Shown: positions 53,597-62,181 of the stretch, piece by piece
Layout: every line of letters begins with the position of its first letter
Numbering within the stretch: position 1 is the stretch's first letter
From: DATKMK01 sp035541895
GTDB taxonomy: Bacteria > Desulfobacterota > Binatia > HRBIN30 > JACQVA1
NCBI GenBank assembly: GCA_035541895.1
Contig: DATKMK010000103.1
Span: forward strand, 1 to 64,000
DNA length: 64,000 nucleotides
Reading direction: 5' to 3'
Position numbers and translations under genes: made by a program
Notes under the pieces: generated by a model
Seen by the model: only the letters and a program-made list of their open reading frames with translations
The model's database searches: none
What the model was told of the DNA's origin: nothing

Positions 53597-54949
53597 ATGG
53601 CGCCGATGTTACTGAGTGCCGACGGGTACTCCTTCGCCACCCTCGCTGAAGTGATGGCGAAGGCGAACGAAGAGAAATCCGGCGATCGCCTCGCGGGTAT
53701 CGCCGCGGCCGACGCAAAGGAACGAGTCGCCGCGAAGACGGTGTTGGCCGACGTGCCGCTGCGCGCATTCGTCGACGAGCCGTTGCTCGCGCCCGAAGTC
53801 GATGAACTGAGTCGCGCCTTCATCGACGAACTGGATTCCGCAGTGTATCGGGCCGTCTCCGATTGGACCGTCGGCGAGTTGCGCGAGCATCTGTTGGCCG
53901 ACGCCAGCGACTCGTTGACGGCGCTGCGCCCCGGATTGCTGCCCGAAATGGCGGCGGCAGTGGCCAAGCTGATGTCGAACTTGGATCTTATGCTGGCGGC
54001 CAAGCAATTGCCGGTCGTCGTCACCGGGCGCAGCACGCTCGGACAAGTCGGGCGACTTGCCACGCGCATTCAACCGAATCATCCGCGCGATGGGATCGAC
54101 GGCGTGCTGGCCAGCACGCTCGAAGGGTTGAGCTACGGCTGCGGCGACGCGGTGCTCGGGATCAATCCAGTCGACGACCGCATCGAGGTCGTGCGCCGTC
54201 TCGCCGACGCGCTGCAGTCGACGCGCGAGCGCCTCGAGGTCCCGACGCAGGTGTCGGTGTTGGCGCACGTGACGACGCAGATGCATGCGATCGAACACGG
54301 CGCACCGCTCGACGTGCTGTTCCAGTCGGTCGGCGGCACCCAAGCCGCCAATCGCGCCTTCGGCATCGACCTCGCGCTGCTCGACGAGGCCGACGCGCTC
54401 ATCCGCGATCACGATCGACTGCAGAGTCCGACGCGCTGGTACTTCGAGACCGGTCAAGGTTCGGAGTTATCGAGTGCGGCGCACGGCGGGCTCGATCAGG
54501 TCACGCTCGAAGCGCGCTGCTACGGTGTGGCGCGCCGCTATCGACCGCTGCTGGTCAACACCGTCGTCGGGTTCATCGGGCCGGAGTATCTCTACGACGC
54601 GCGCCAGGTCCTACGCGCCGGGCTCGAAGATCACTTCATGGGCAAGTTGCTCGGCGTGCCGATGGGTGTCGACGTGTGTTACACCAACCACATGGCGGCG
54701 GATCAGAACGATCTGGAGAATCTCGCGGTCCTGCTCGCCGCGGCGGGCTGCAATTACGTCATGGCCGTGCCCATGGGCGACGATTGCATGCTGAGCTACC
54801 AAACCTCATCGTTCCACGATGCCGGCGCGCTGCGCGAGCTGCTCGGCTTGCGTCCTGCGCCCGAGTTCGAAGCCTGGTTGGAGCGTCACGGCTTGATGGA
54901 GCACGGCCGACTGACGGCGCGCGCCGGCGACGCGCGGGTGTTCGCATGA
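53597..54949 (+). CDS. eutB: Ethanolamine ammonia-lyase large subunit
   Basis: About 450 residues. NLDLMLAAKQLPVVV, IDGVLASTLEGLSYGCGDAVLGINPVDD and LENLAVLLAAAGCNYVMAVPMGDDCMLSYQTSSFHD are typical EutB barrel segments. With EutC and adenosylcobalamin it splits ethanolamine to acetaldehyde and ammonia. No shell proteins, EutA or EutE are nearby. ATG 53597 chosen, 53606 also possible. Confidence 0.95.
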   Translation: MAPMLLSADGYSFATLAEVMAKANEEKSGDRLAGIAAADAKERVAAKTVLADVPLRAFVDEPLLAPEVDELSRAFIDELDSAVYRAVSDWTVGELREHLLADASDSLTALRPGLLPEMAAAVAKLMSNLDLMLAAKQLPVVVTGRSTLGQVGRLATRIQPNHPRDGIDGVLASTLEGLSYGCGDAVLGINPVDDRIEVVRRLADALQSTRERLEVPTQVSVLAHVTTQMHAIEHGAPLDVLFQSVGGTQAANRAFGIDLALLDEADALIRDHDRLQSPTRWYFETGQGSELSSAAHGGLDQVTLEARCYGVARRYRPLLVNTVVGFIGPEYLYDARQVLRAGLEDHFMGKLLGVPMGVDVCYTNHMAADQNDLENLAVLLAAAGCNYVMAVPMGDDCMLSYQTSSFHDAGALRELLGLRPAPEFEAWLERHGLMEHGRLTARAGDARVFA

Positions 54950-55647
54950 TCGATTTCGATCGCGCCCGCCGCACGACTCCCGCGCGGCTGGACGTCGGGC
55001 GCGCCGGCGCGCGTCCGCACACTTCGACGTGGTTGGCGTTTCAGCGCGATCACGCCGCGGCGCGCGATGCGGTGTGGAGCGAATGGAGCGAGGCATTCAT
55101 CGATCGACTGCAGCAGCTCGGATGTTTGGTCGTGACATCGGCGGCGGCGGACAGGGTCAGGTACATCAATCAGCCGCCACTCGGCCGGCAGTTGGCGGGT
55201 GGCGAGGTCGACCGGATTCGCGCGCGCGCGTCGACACCCGTCGACATCCAAGTGGTTCTCTCCGATGGTTTGTCGGCGCACGCCGCCGAGATTCATTTTG
55301 AGCGACTGTACCCAACGCTTTGCCGGCATCTTGGTCAGCTTGGAACGCTCAGCCTCCCGGTCGCGGTTCGCAACGGCCGCGTCGCCGTTGCCGACGTGAT
55401 TGGCGCGGCGGTCGGCGCCAAGCTGGTGGTGCACCTGATCGGCGAGCGTCCGGGATTAGGTACCGCCGATAGTCTCGGCTGCTATCTGACCTTCCGACCC
55501 GGCCCGACCACGACTGACGCCGACCGCAAATGCGTGTCGAACATTCGGCCGCTGGGTCTCAACCCCGATGAAGCCGGCGCCACCATCGCCGGCATCAGCC
55601 AACGCATCTTGGAGAAGGGTTCGTCAGCCACCGATCTCGCACTGTAG
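54946..55647 (+). CDS. eutC: Ethanolamine ammonia-lyase small subunit
   Basis: 233 residues. TPARLDVGRAGARPHTSTWLAFQRDHAAARDAV, LIGERPGLGTADSLGCYLTF and KCVSNIRPLGLNP are EutC signatures for cobalamin binding. ATGA overlap with eutB. Confidence 0.94.
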   Translation: MIDFDRARRTTPARLDVGRAGARPHTSTWLAFQRDHAAARDAVWSEWSEAFIDRLQQLGCLVVTSAAADRVRYINQPPLGRQLAGGEVDRIRARASTPVDIQVVLSDGLSAHAAEIHFERLYPTLCRHLGQLGTLSLPVAVRNGRVAVADVIGAAVGAKLVVHLIGERPGLGTADSLGCYLTFRPGPTTTDADRKCVSNIRPLGLNPDEAGATIAGISQRILEKGSSATDLAL

Positions 55648-55656
55648 AGGAATGCG

Positions 55657-56286
55657 ATGACGTTACCCGCCACCCCCCGCGCCGCCGCCGTGCGGCATTT
55701 GCGGCGTGCCGATGCACGGCTCGCGCGAGTTATCCAACAGGTCGGAGCGTGTCGACTCGAAATCCGCGACGGCAACGTGTACCGCTCGCTGTTCCGCGCG
55801 GTGCTCTACCAGCAACTCGCGGGCAACGCGGCGGCCGCGATCGAGCGGCGGGTGAAGGCGTTGTTCGACGGGCGGGTGCCGCCGCCGGCGCGATTCCTCA
55901 CCGCGTCCGATCGGTCGTTGCGCGCTGCCGGCCTGTCGCGGCAGAAGCGCTCCTACCTGCGCGATCTGGCCGAGCACTTCGCCAGCGGAAAAATCTCCGC
56001 GCGGCGTTTGCCGCATCTGTCCGATGACGAGGTCATCGAGGCGGTGACGGCGGTCAAAGGCATCGGCGAGTGGACCGCGCACATGCTGTTGCTGTTCGGC
56101 CTCGGCCGCCCCGACGTGTTGCCCGTCGGCGACTACGGCGTCCGCAAAGCCGCGCAGCTCCTCTTCGACCTCGCCGACCTCCCCAACCGCGACACGCTGG
56201 AAGAGCTGGCGCAACCGTGGCGTCCATATCGCTCAGTCGCGTCGTGGTATCTCTGGCGCAGTCTCGATACCAAGGTGCTGGAGTAG
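55657..56286 (+). CDS. AlkA-like DNA-3-methyladenine glycosylase
   Basis: 209 residues. HhH motif VKGIGEWTAHMLLLF and the catalytic aspartate in VLPVGDYGVRKA. It removes alkylated purines. 9 bp after eutC but unrelated by function. Confidence 0.88.
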   Translation: MTLPATPRAAAVRHLRRADARLARVIQQVGACRLEIRDGNVYRSLFRAVLYQQLAGNAAAAIERRVKALFDGRVPPPARFLTASDRSLRAAGLSRQKRSYLRDLAEHFASGKISARRLPHLSDDEVIEAVTAVKGIGEWTAHMLLLFGLGRPDVLPVGDYGVRKAAQLLFDLADLPNRDTLEELAQPWRPYRSVASWYLWRSLDTKVLE

Positions 56287-56589
56287 AGACATTGCGTGCT
56301 CGGAATCCGGCTCGATTTGGGCCCTTCCGCAGACTCGTTAGCTAGGCTGCGAGGCGGCATGCTAAGGGTTGCTCGGGAGGTCGACCCTTGGAGTCGTAGT
56401 GCTGCGCGCAAAATCTAACCGCTTGTCGGATCTTCTCCCTTTGACTCCAGATCTTCGCAGGGGCCCTTCGAGCCTCAAGCGGGTGATGTTCGGGAGGTGG
56501 CTGGCTAGCGAGTACGTCGAACCCGACGCGCAAAGGACGCGCAGGGCTCGCGCGTACAACGCTTAGACGGCGCCAAGGAGACGACCCTG
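56287..56589. other. Gene-free region of lower GC with paired motifs
   Basis: No convincing gene. GGGCCCTTC occurs at 56319-56327 and 56461-56469, each followed by a GCTAG-containing sequence. Base composition differs from the flanks, as in a remnant of a mobile or satellite element. No terminal inverted repeat or transposase is seen. Confidence 0.4.
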
Positions 56590-56994
56590 GTGGCGAGGAT
56601 CGTACTCACCGTACTTGGCATTGCCCACCTGCTTGTCGCCATCTGGCACGGGGACGCCCACACGGGACTCGCGGTCGCGCTTTCGCCGGCGCAGAACTGG
56701 TTCGTCTACACAGTCATCGTGTTCGCGCCGCTCGTCGCCGTGGGGCTGTTGTGGACGCGACACGTCCGATTCGCCCTCTGGCTGTTCGTGACCGCGATGG
56801 GCGGATCGCTCCTCTTCGGAACCTACTATCACTACGTCTTCGTCTCGCCGGACAATATCCATCATCTGCCGCCTGGAACTCCCGCGGCGCATGCACGCTT
56901 CACGCTCAGCGCGGCGATCCTGGCAGTCAGCGAGCTGGTTTCAGCGCTCTGCGGAGCATTCGTCCTCGGCTGGGATCACGCCCGTCGTGCCTGA
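56590..56994 (+). CDS. Small membrane protein, unknown
   Basis: 134 residues with a GTG start and AAGGAG upstream. Four membrane spans, histidine-containing at the N-terminus (AHLLVAIWHGDAHTGL) and in YYHYVF. Possible redox or metal role; not recognised. Confidence 0.55.
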   Translation: MARIVLTVLGIAHLLVAIWHGDAHTGLAVALSPAQNWFVYTVIVFAPLVAVGLLWTRHVRFALWLFVTAMGGSLLFGTYYHYVFVSPDNIHHLPPGTPAAHARFTLSAAILAVSELVSALCGAFVLGWDHARRA

Positions 56995-57067
56995 CCTCTC
57001 GGCGCGCCGGACGGAAGACGGCGCAGGCTGAGGCGCTGCGGCTACAAAAGGATCGACGAGCTTCGCG

Positions 57068-58012
57068 CTAGCCGTCCTCGCGTCGCGACTCAAAGTACTG
57101 CTGCAGGTAGGCGCGGACTTCCGGGCGTTCCGTGCGCCAGCGCCAGCAGTCGGAGGTGTCACGGACGAGGTCGCGGAACGGGTCGAACTCGAACGGCGCG
57201 AAGTGCACCAGGCGCAAGCGGTGCTTCCGATTCTCCAGATCGCCGTGCCAGAGGTGATAGACGCGGCCGTCGACGTGCCCGATCGCGGCGCGAACATCGT
57301 CGAAGAACGGCTTCGCCCACGCCAGGTAGTGCGCCATTTGACGCGCATTCAGTTCGAGACTCTCCACCAGTTCAAACCGTCCAAGCGCGGCGAGCACCAT
57401 GGCTTTGTCGGCGCTGCCGAGGATGCACGCGTCGTACAGGCCGTGGCGCTCCACGAGATCGCGGCGTGCGGCCCACGCCATCCCGAGCGCGCGGCCGCGC
57501 TTGAGGCGATGACCCTGATGCGGCCGAAACAGCTCGTCTACCGTTGCGCCCAGGTTCAATCGATACGCCAGCGACTCGCCGCCACCGAGCACTTCGGTCG
57601 GCCCATCGCCATTGCGGAATTGCGCTCCAGGTCCGAGATCGCTGAACGCGGTGAAGGCTTGAACCATCGGAAAGCGGTCAAGGGCTGCACTCGCCAAGTG
57701 TCCCCAGTCGTGGCGCTCGAACACCACATCGCAATCCGGCCAGGCGATCTTGCGGCAGGTTGCCGGCACCGACTGCAACGCAATGTTGAGCAAGCGCTCC
57801 TTCTGCCACAGGAGGTCGTCACCGACGAGCTGAATGAGAATGTCGGCGTCGCCCGGTCGTAGCTGCAAACGGTCGGGACTGCGCGCAAGCTCGACGGTCA
57901 CGAGCGGAACGCGCAAGTGTTCGCGGAAGATCCGGTAGTTGGCCAGCCGCCGCGCGAATCCGATCGGATTGAAGTAGCTGGTGATCGCCCACAACTCGTC
58001 GCGCCCTTCCAT
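57068..58012 (-). CDS. Glycosyltransferase-like protein
   Basis: 314 residues from ATG 58012 (GTG 58105 adds 31). AITSYFNPIGFARRLANYRIF and AWPDCDVVFERHDW (a D-x-D-like pair) resemble glycosyltransferase-A proteins. Acceptor and donor unknown. Confidence 0.6.
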   Translation of the reverse strand: MEGRDELWAITSYFNPIGFARRLANYRIFREHLRVPLVTVELARSPDRLQLRPGDADILIQLVGDDLLWQKERLLNIALQSVPATCRKIAWPDCDVVFERHDWGHLASAALDRFPMVQAFTAFSDLGPGAQFRNGDGPTEVLGGGESLAYRLNLGATVDELFRPHQGHRLKRGRALGMAWAARRDLVERHGLYDACILGSADKAMVLAALGRFELVESLELNARQMAHYLAWAKPFFDDVRAAIGHVDGRVYHLWHGDLENRKHRLRLVHFAPFEFDPFRDLVRDTSDCWRWRTERPEVRAYLQQYFESRREDG

Positions 58013-58172
58013 CGCCGAAACACCCGTCCACGAAACGTTGGGTTGCGTCAAGCGCAGACGCCTGACCAACCACGGCGCCGCGCCCTCTCTCGCCTTGTGA
58101 TCCACATCATACAGACCCGGCGCGTGGGGCGTTAACTACGATCGCGGACGCTTCGGTTGGAAGGGGCCCGTG

Positions 58173-59693
58173 ATGAAGCGACTGCACATGATTGGAACGA
58201 TGATCCTCGTCGTGGGGCTGTGTTCGAGCGCCAGCGCGGAGAGTGACGAGTTCGTCTGGCGCGACCACCTGAGCTTGTCCGTGTCGGACCGGCTGCGCGG
58301 CGAGTTCGTGTCGTGGTTTGATCCGGCGGGTCCGAAGTCGAACAACAACTACAACTTCTTCGCCAATCGCGCGCGCGTCGGGGCGACCCTCAGCTTTCCC
58401 ACGGTCGAATTCGTCGTCGAAGGTCAAGACACGGAAATGGTCAATCTGCCCGGTGCGGATTCGATCAACTCCGGCCCGGGTACCGCGAATCTCGGCACGC
58501 TGGGACCGGGCGCGCTCTACTTCACCAACACACACACCCGCGACCAAGGCGAAGTGTTTCTGCACCTCGGCTACGCGACGTTGCGCGCCTTCGGCCTTCC
58601 GGGCGTCTCGGCGCGCGTCGGACGTTTCGGCTACAACAGCGGCCTCGAAAAGCCCGCGCACGATCCGACCGTCCTGTGGCTGCAACGCTCGCGCATCTCG
58701 CAGCGGCTGATCGGCAACTTCGATTACACCAACGTCGGCCGCAGCTTCGACGGCGTGCAAGCGGCCTACGACCGAGGCCCGCTGAACGTCACGCTGATGG
58801 GCAGCCACCCGACCTTCGGCGGCTTCAACGTCAACGCCAACAAAGAAATCGATCAGATCGATCTGGTCGCCGGCACGGTTTCCGTCGTCGAACCGGAAGC
58901 TATGGCGCCGACGAGCGCACAATTCTTCTACATGTACTACGGCGACCGCCGAGGGCTGATCGCAACCGACAACCGCACCCGCGATCTGCCGGCGGGCCAG
59001 ACGTGCAGCACCGGCAACAATCGCTATTTGATCCGCAACTGCGATCACAGCGACATCGCCATCAGCACGATCGGCATCGATGCGATTCACGTCGTCGATA
59101 TCGGGTCGGGTAAGATGGACGTTCTCGTTTGGGTTGCCGGCCAGTTCGGTGATTGGCAGGCGCTAGGTCAGAACGCGTGGGCCTATGTAACCGAAGCCGG
59201 CTATCAACTTACTGACGTTGCGTGGAAGCCGTGGCTCCGTCTCGGCTTCGCGCGCGCGTCAGGCGACCAGGACAAGACCGACCACGATCACAATACGTTC
59301 TTCCAGATGATCCCAACGGCGCGGCTGTACGCGCTGTTTCCCTTCTACAACATGATGAACAACCAAGACCTCTTCGCGCAGGGAATCGTGCGGCCATTGC
59401 CCGGTCTGTCCGTGACGACCAGTGGCCACTGGCTGCGCGCGACCGAGTCCGCCGACCTCTGGTATTCCGGCGGCGGGGCGACCAGCAATACGTTTTTCGG
59501 CTACGCCGGAATCGCCACGCGTGGGCGACACGAACTCAGCTACCTCGCCGATCTCGAAATTTCTTACACGATCAACTCGCATCTGACCTGTTACGCCTAC
59601 TACGGGCGCGCGCTCGGCCAGGCGATCGCATCGGCGAATTTCGCCGGCACCAACGCCGACTACGGCTACATCGAGACGACGGTGTCGTTCTAG
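58173..59693 (+). CDS. Alginate-export-type outer-membrane porin
   Basis: 506 residues with a signal peptide (MILVVGLCSSASAES), strong amphipathic strands (SVSDRLRGEFVSWFDP, VSARVGRFGYNSGLE) and a terminal Phe (TTVSF) for Bam insertion. It matches Alginate_exp family barrels of about 500 residues. It leads into the electron-transfer operon; the substrate may be a small organic or anion. Confidence 0.78.
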   Translation: MKRLHMIGTMILVVGLCSSASAESDEFVWRDHLSLSVSDRLRGEFVSWFDPAGPKSNNNYNFFANRARVGATLSFPTVEFVVEGQDTEMVNLPGADSINSGPGTANLGTLGPGALYFTNTHTRDQGEVFLHLGYATLRAFGLPGVSARVGRFGYNSGLEKPAHDPTVLWLQRSRISQRLIGNFDYTNVGRSFDGVQAAYDRGPLNVTLMGSHPTFGGFNVNANKEIDQIDLVAGTVSVVEPEAMAPTSAQFFYMYYGDRRGLIATDNRTRDLPAGQTCSTGNNRYLIRNCDHSDIAISTIGIDAIHVVDIGSGKMDVLVWVAGQFGDWQALGQNAWAYVTEAGYQLTDVAWKPWLRLGFARASGDQDKTDHDHNTFFQMIPTARLYALFPFYNMMNNQDLFAQGIVRPLPGLSVTTSGHWLRATESADLWYSGGGATSNTFFGYAGIATRGRHELSYLADLEISYTINSHLTCYAYYGRALGQAIASANFAGTNADYGYIETTVSF

Positions 59694-59722
59694 CGCGCCG
59701 AGGGAGATTGGAGCGCACCGCC

Positions 59723-61693
59723 GTGATCAGCTCGTCGATCGCCTCGCAACCGCGCGCACCCTTTCCCGATGCGTGGGAACGTGCGCGGATCGACGTCGAG
59801 GTTCCCGGCGAGGACTACCACCGCAATCTGATTGCCTGTCAAGTCGCGTGTCCGGTCCACACCGACGCGCGCGGCTACGTGCGCGCGATTGCCGAGGGTC
59901 GCCACGACGAGGCGTATTTGATCGCGCGCGGACCGAACCCGTTCGCCTCGATCTGCGGCCGCATTTGCGGCGCGCCCTGCGAAACCGCGTGCCGCCGCGG
60001 CCGCATTCCTTGCGTCGACGGCGACGGTCGTTTCATCGGCACCGACCGACCGGTCGCCATTCGCGCGCTCAAGCGATTCGTCTGCGAACGCTTCGGCGTC
60101 GACGCGCGCCCGCCGGACGCCGTGCTGGAGGACATCCGCAGCTTCGTCCCGCACGTGGCCGCCGACGCCGAGGAAATGGCTGCGCTGATCCGAGCGTTCG
60201 TGCGCGGTGGGTTTCAATCGGCGAACGGCCACCGCATCGCGATCGTCGGCGGCGGTCCCGCGGGTTTGTCGGCGGCGCACGATCTGGCGCTGATGGGCTT
60301 CACTCCCGTGGTCTACGACGTCGAACCGGTGGCGGCAGGGATGCTCGCCGTCGGCGTGCCCGACTATCGATTGCCGCGCGAATTGATTCGGCGCGAAGTC
60401 GCGGTGATCGAAGCGCTCGGCGTAGAGATTCGCCGTGGCGTCGAGGTTGGGAAGGATATTTCTTTCGCTGCGCTGCGCCGTGAAGCCGCGGCGGTGGTGA
60501 TCGCGGTCGGCGCGAAGCGCTCGCGCGGTCTCGGACTTCCCGGCGAGTCGGGCCCGCGTGTGTACGGCGGCGTCGATATGCTGCGCGCGGTTGCGGTCGG
60601 CGAGCCGATCGATCTCGGACGCGAGGTGGTGGTCATCGGCGGCGGCAACGTGGCGTACGATGTCGCGCGCACGGTCGTCCGTCAGGAAGCCTATGACGCG
60701 GCGCGCACGGCGGTGCGGCAACCGGGGACGCGGCGCGTGCGGCTGGTCTCGCTCGAAACGCTCGATGAGATGCCGGCCGACACGCTCGAAATCCATGAGG
60801 GTGATGAAGAGGGCGTCGCGCGCATCAACGGCTGGGGACCGGTCGAGATCGAGCGCGACGGCGCCGGCAACGTCACCGGCGTCGTCTTTCGCCGCTGCAC
60901 ACGCGTCTACGACGAACAGCGGCGCTTCAGCCCGCACTACGACGATTCCGACCGGCAGACCATTGCATGCGACACGGTATTGATCGCCGCCGGGCAAACC
61001 ACCGACCTCTCATTTCTCAAGGACGGCGGAACGGACATCGAAGAGTTTCGCCCAGGCTGGCCGAAGGTCGACGCGCAAACGCTCGCCACGACGGCTCCCG
61101 GCGTGTTCGTTGCCGGCGACCTCGCTCACGGCACGCGGCTGCTGATCGACGCCGTCGCGTCGGGCAAGAAGGCGGCACGCTCCGTCTATCGCCACGTCAT
61201 CGGCCGCGCGATCGAGCCGGAGGCGGTCGTCGCACACATTCCGCTGGAACGCTACCGGCGCGAACTCGGCTACGAGTCGCTGCGACGCGAATCGGTCCCG
61301 ACACGCTCGGCCGCCGAACGGCTCAGCGTCGCCGGCACCGTGGTTGAACTCGGCTACACCGACCCGCAAGCGCGCCGGGAAGCGTCGCGCTGCCTCGACT
61401 GCGGCGTCACCCCCGTGTTCGACGCCAGCCGCTGCGTACTGTGCGGGGGCTGCGCCGACGTGTGTCCGACTTCGTGTCTCAAGCTTGTGCCGCTGGATGC
61501 CATCGCCGCGGACGGCAGGCTCGACGCCGCCATCGCGCAAGCACTTGGCGCCGACGCCGATTGCGGCCAACACAGCGCCATCTTGAAAGACGAAGACCGC
61601 TGCATCCGCTGCGCGTTGTGCGCGATGCGTTGCCCGGTCGACGCGATCACCATGGAGCGCGTCCAATTCACCACCAATTGGAGTCCCGCATGA
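59723..61693 (+). CDS. GltD-like FAD/Fe-S oxidoreductase with C-terminal ferredoxin domain
   Basis: 656 residues from GTG 59723 (TTG 59708 possible). CQVACPVHTDARGY and CGRICGAPCETAC are GltD-type Fe-S ligands, IAIVGGGPAGLSAAHDLALMG the FAD site, EVVVIGGGNVAYDVART the NAD(P) site, and CVLCGGCADVCP with CIRCALCAMRCP two [4Fe-4S] clusters. It precedes a Rieske and cytochrome b gene and probably feeds electrons from or to NAD(P)H. Confidence 0.85.
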   Translation: MISSSIASQPRAPFPDAWERARIDVEVPGEDYHRNLIACQVACPVHTDARGYVRAIAEGRHDEAYLIARGPNPFASICGRICGAPCETACRRGRIPCVDGDGRFIGTDRPVAIRALKRFVCERFGVDARPPDAVLEDIRSFVPHVAADAEEMAALIRAFVRGGFQSANGHRIAIVGGGPAGLSAAHDLALMGFTPVVYDVEPVAAGMLAVGVPDYRLPRELIRREVAVIEALGVEIRRGVEVGKDISFAALRREAAAVVIAVGAKRSRGLGLPGESGPRVYGGVDMLRAVAVGEPIDLGREVVVIGGGNVAYDVARTVVRQEAYDAARTAVRQPGTRRVRLVSLETLDEMPADTLEIHEGDEEGVARINGWGPVEIERDGAGNVTGVVFRRCTRVYDEQRRFSPHYDDSDRQTIACDTVLIAAGQTTDLSFLKDGGTDIEEFRPGWPKVDAQTLATTAPGVFVAGDLAHGTRLLIDAVASGKKAARSVYRHVIGRAIEPEAVVAHIPLERYRRELGYESLRRESVPTRSAAERLSVAGTVVELGYTDPQARREASRCLDCGVTPVFDASRCVLCGGCADVCPTSCLKLVPLDAIAADGRLDAAIAQALGADADCGQHSAILKDEDRCIRCALCAMRCPVDAITMERVQFTTNWSPA

Positions 61694-62181
61694 GCCCCGA
61701 ACCCGTTCCCACCGGCTCCCGGCTCGAACCCGAACCGATCCGGCGCCGTGATTTTCTCGGACTGAGCGCACTGTGGTCCGCCGCGGTAGCGTTGCTGTTC
61801 GGTTTGTTCGGCGCCCTGCGATTGCCGCGTGCCGCGGTCGTGCCGATGGCATCGCGCAAGTTCCGCGTCACTGTTCCTGACACGCTGACGCCCGGCGAAG
61901 CGTTGGTGCCGGCCGGGCGCTCGGTGGCGGTGTTCCGCGATCCCGACGGAGCGGTCTACGCGATCTCGCGCGTGTGCACGCACTTGGGGTGCTTGGTGAA
62001 GTCCGAGGCCGACGGTTTCCACTGCCCGTGTCACGGCTCGCGGTTTGCGCCCGACGGGTCGGTGGTGAAGGGCCCGGCGCCGAAGGCGTTGGGGTGGCTC
62101 GCGGTGGCGAAAGCGAGCGCCGGCACTGTCATTGTCGACGAGGGCAAAACCGTTGCGCCCGGAACGAAGGTGACGGTATGA
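61690..62181 (+). CDS. Rieske iron-sulfur protein
   Basis: 163 residues; IRRRDFLGLSALWSAAVALLFG is an N-terminal (Tat-type) anchor, and CTHLGC plus CPCHGSRF bind the [2Fe-2S] cluster. It transfers electrons from quinol via the hinge to a c-type cytochrome. ATGA overlaps on both sides. Confidence 0.93.
   Translation: MSPEPVPTGSRLEPEPIRRRDFLGLSALWSAAVALLFGLFGALRLPRAAVVPMASRKFRVTVPDTLTPGEALVPAGRSVAVFRDPDGAVYAISRVCTHLGCLVKSEADGFHCPCHGSRFAPDGSVVKGPAPKALGWLAVAKASAGTVIVDEGKTVAPGTKVTV

Noticed and set aside
56317..56570. Possible attC-like integron sites (GTTAGCTAGG and CAACGCTTAG)
   Set aside because: The RYYYAAC/GTTRRRY core is not matched and the distance is longer than known attC sites.
59690..60997. 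Long minus-strand open frame opposite the GltD-like gene
   Set aside because: Shadow of a clear FAD/Fe-S protein; low-complexity Arg/Asp-rich translation.
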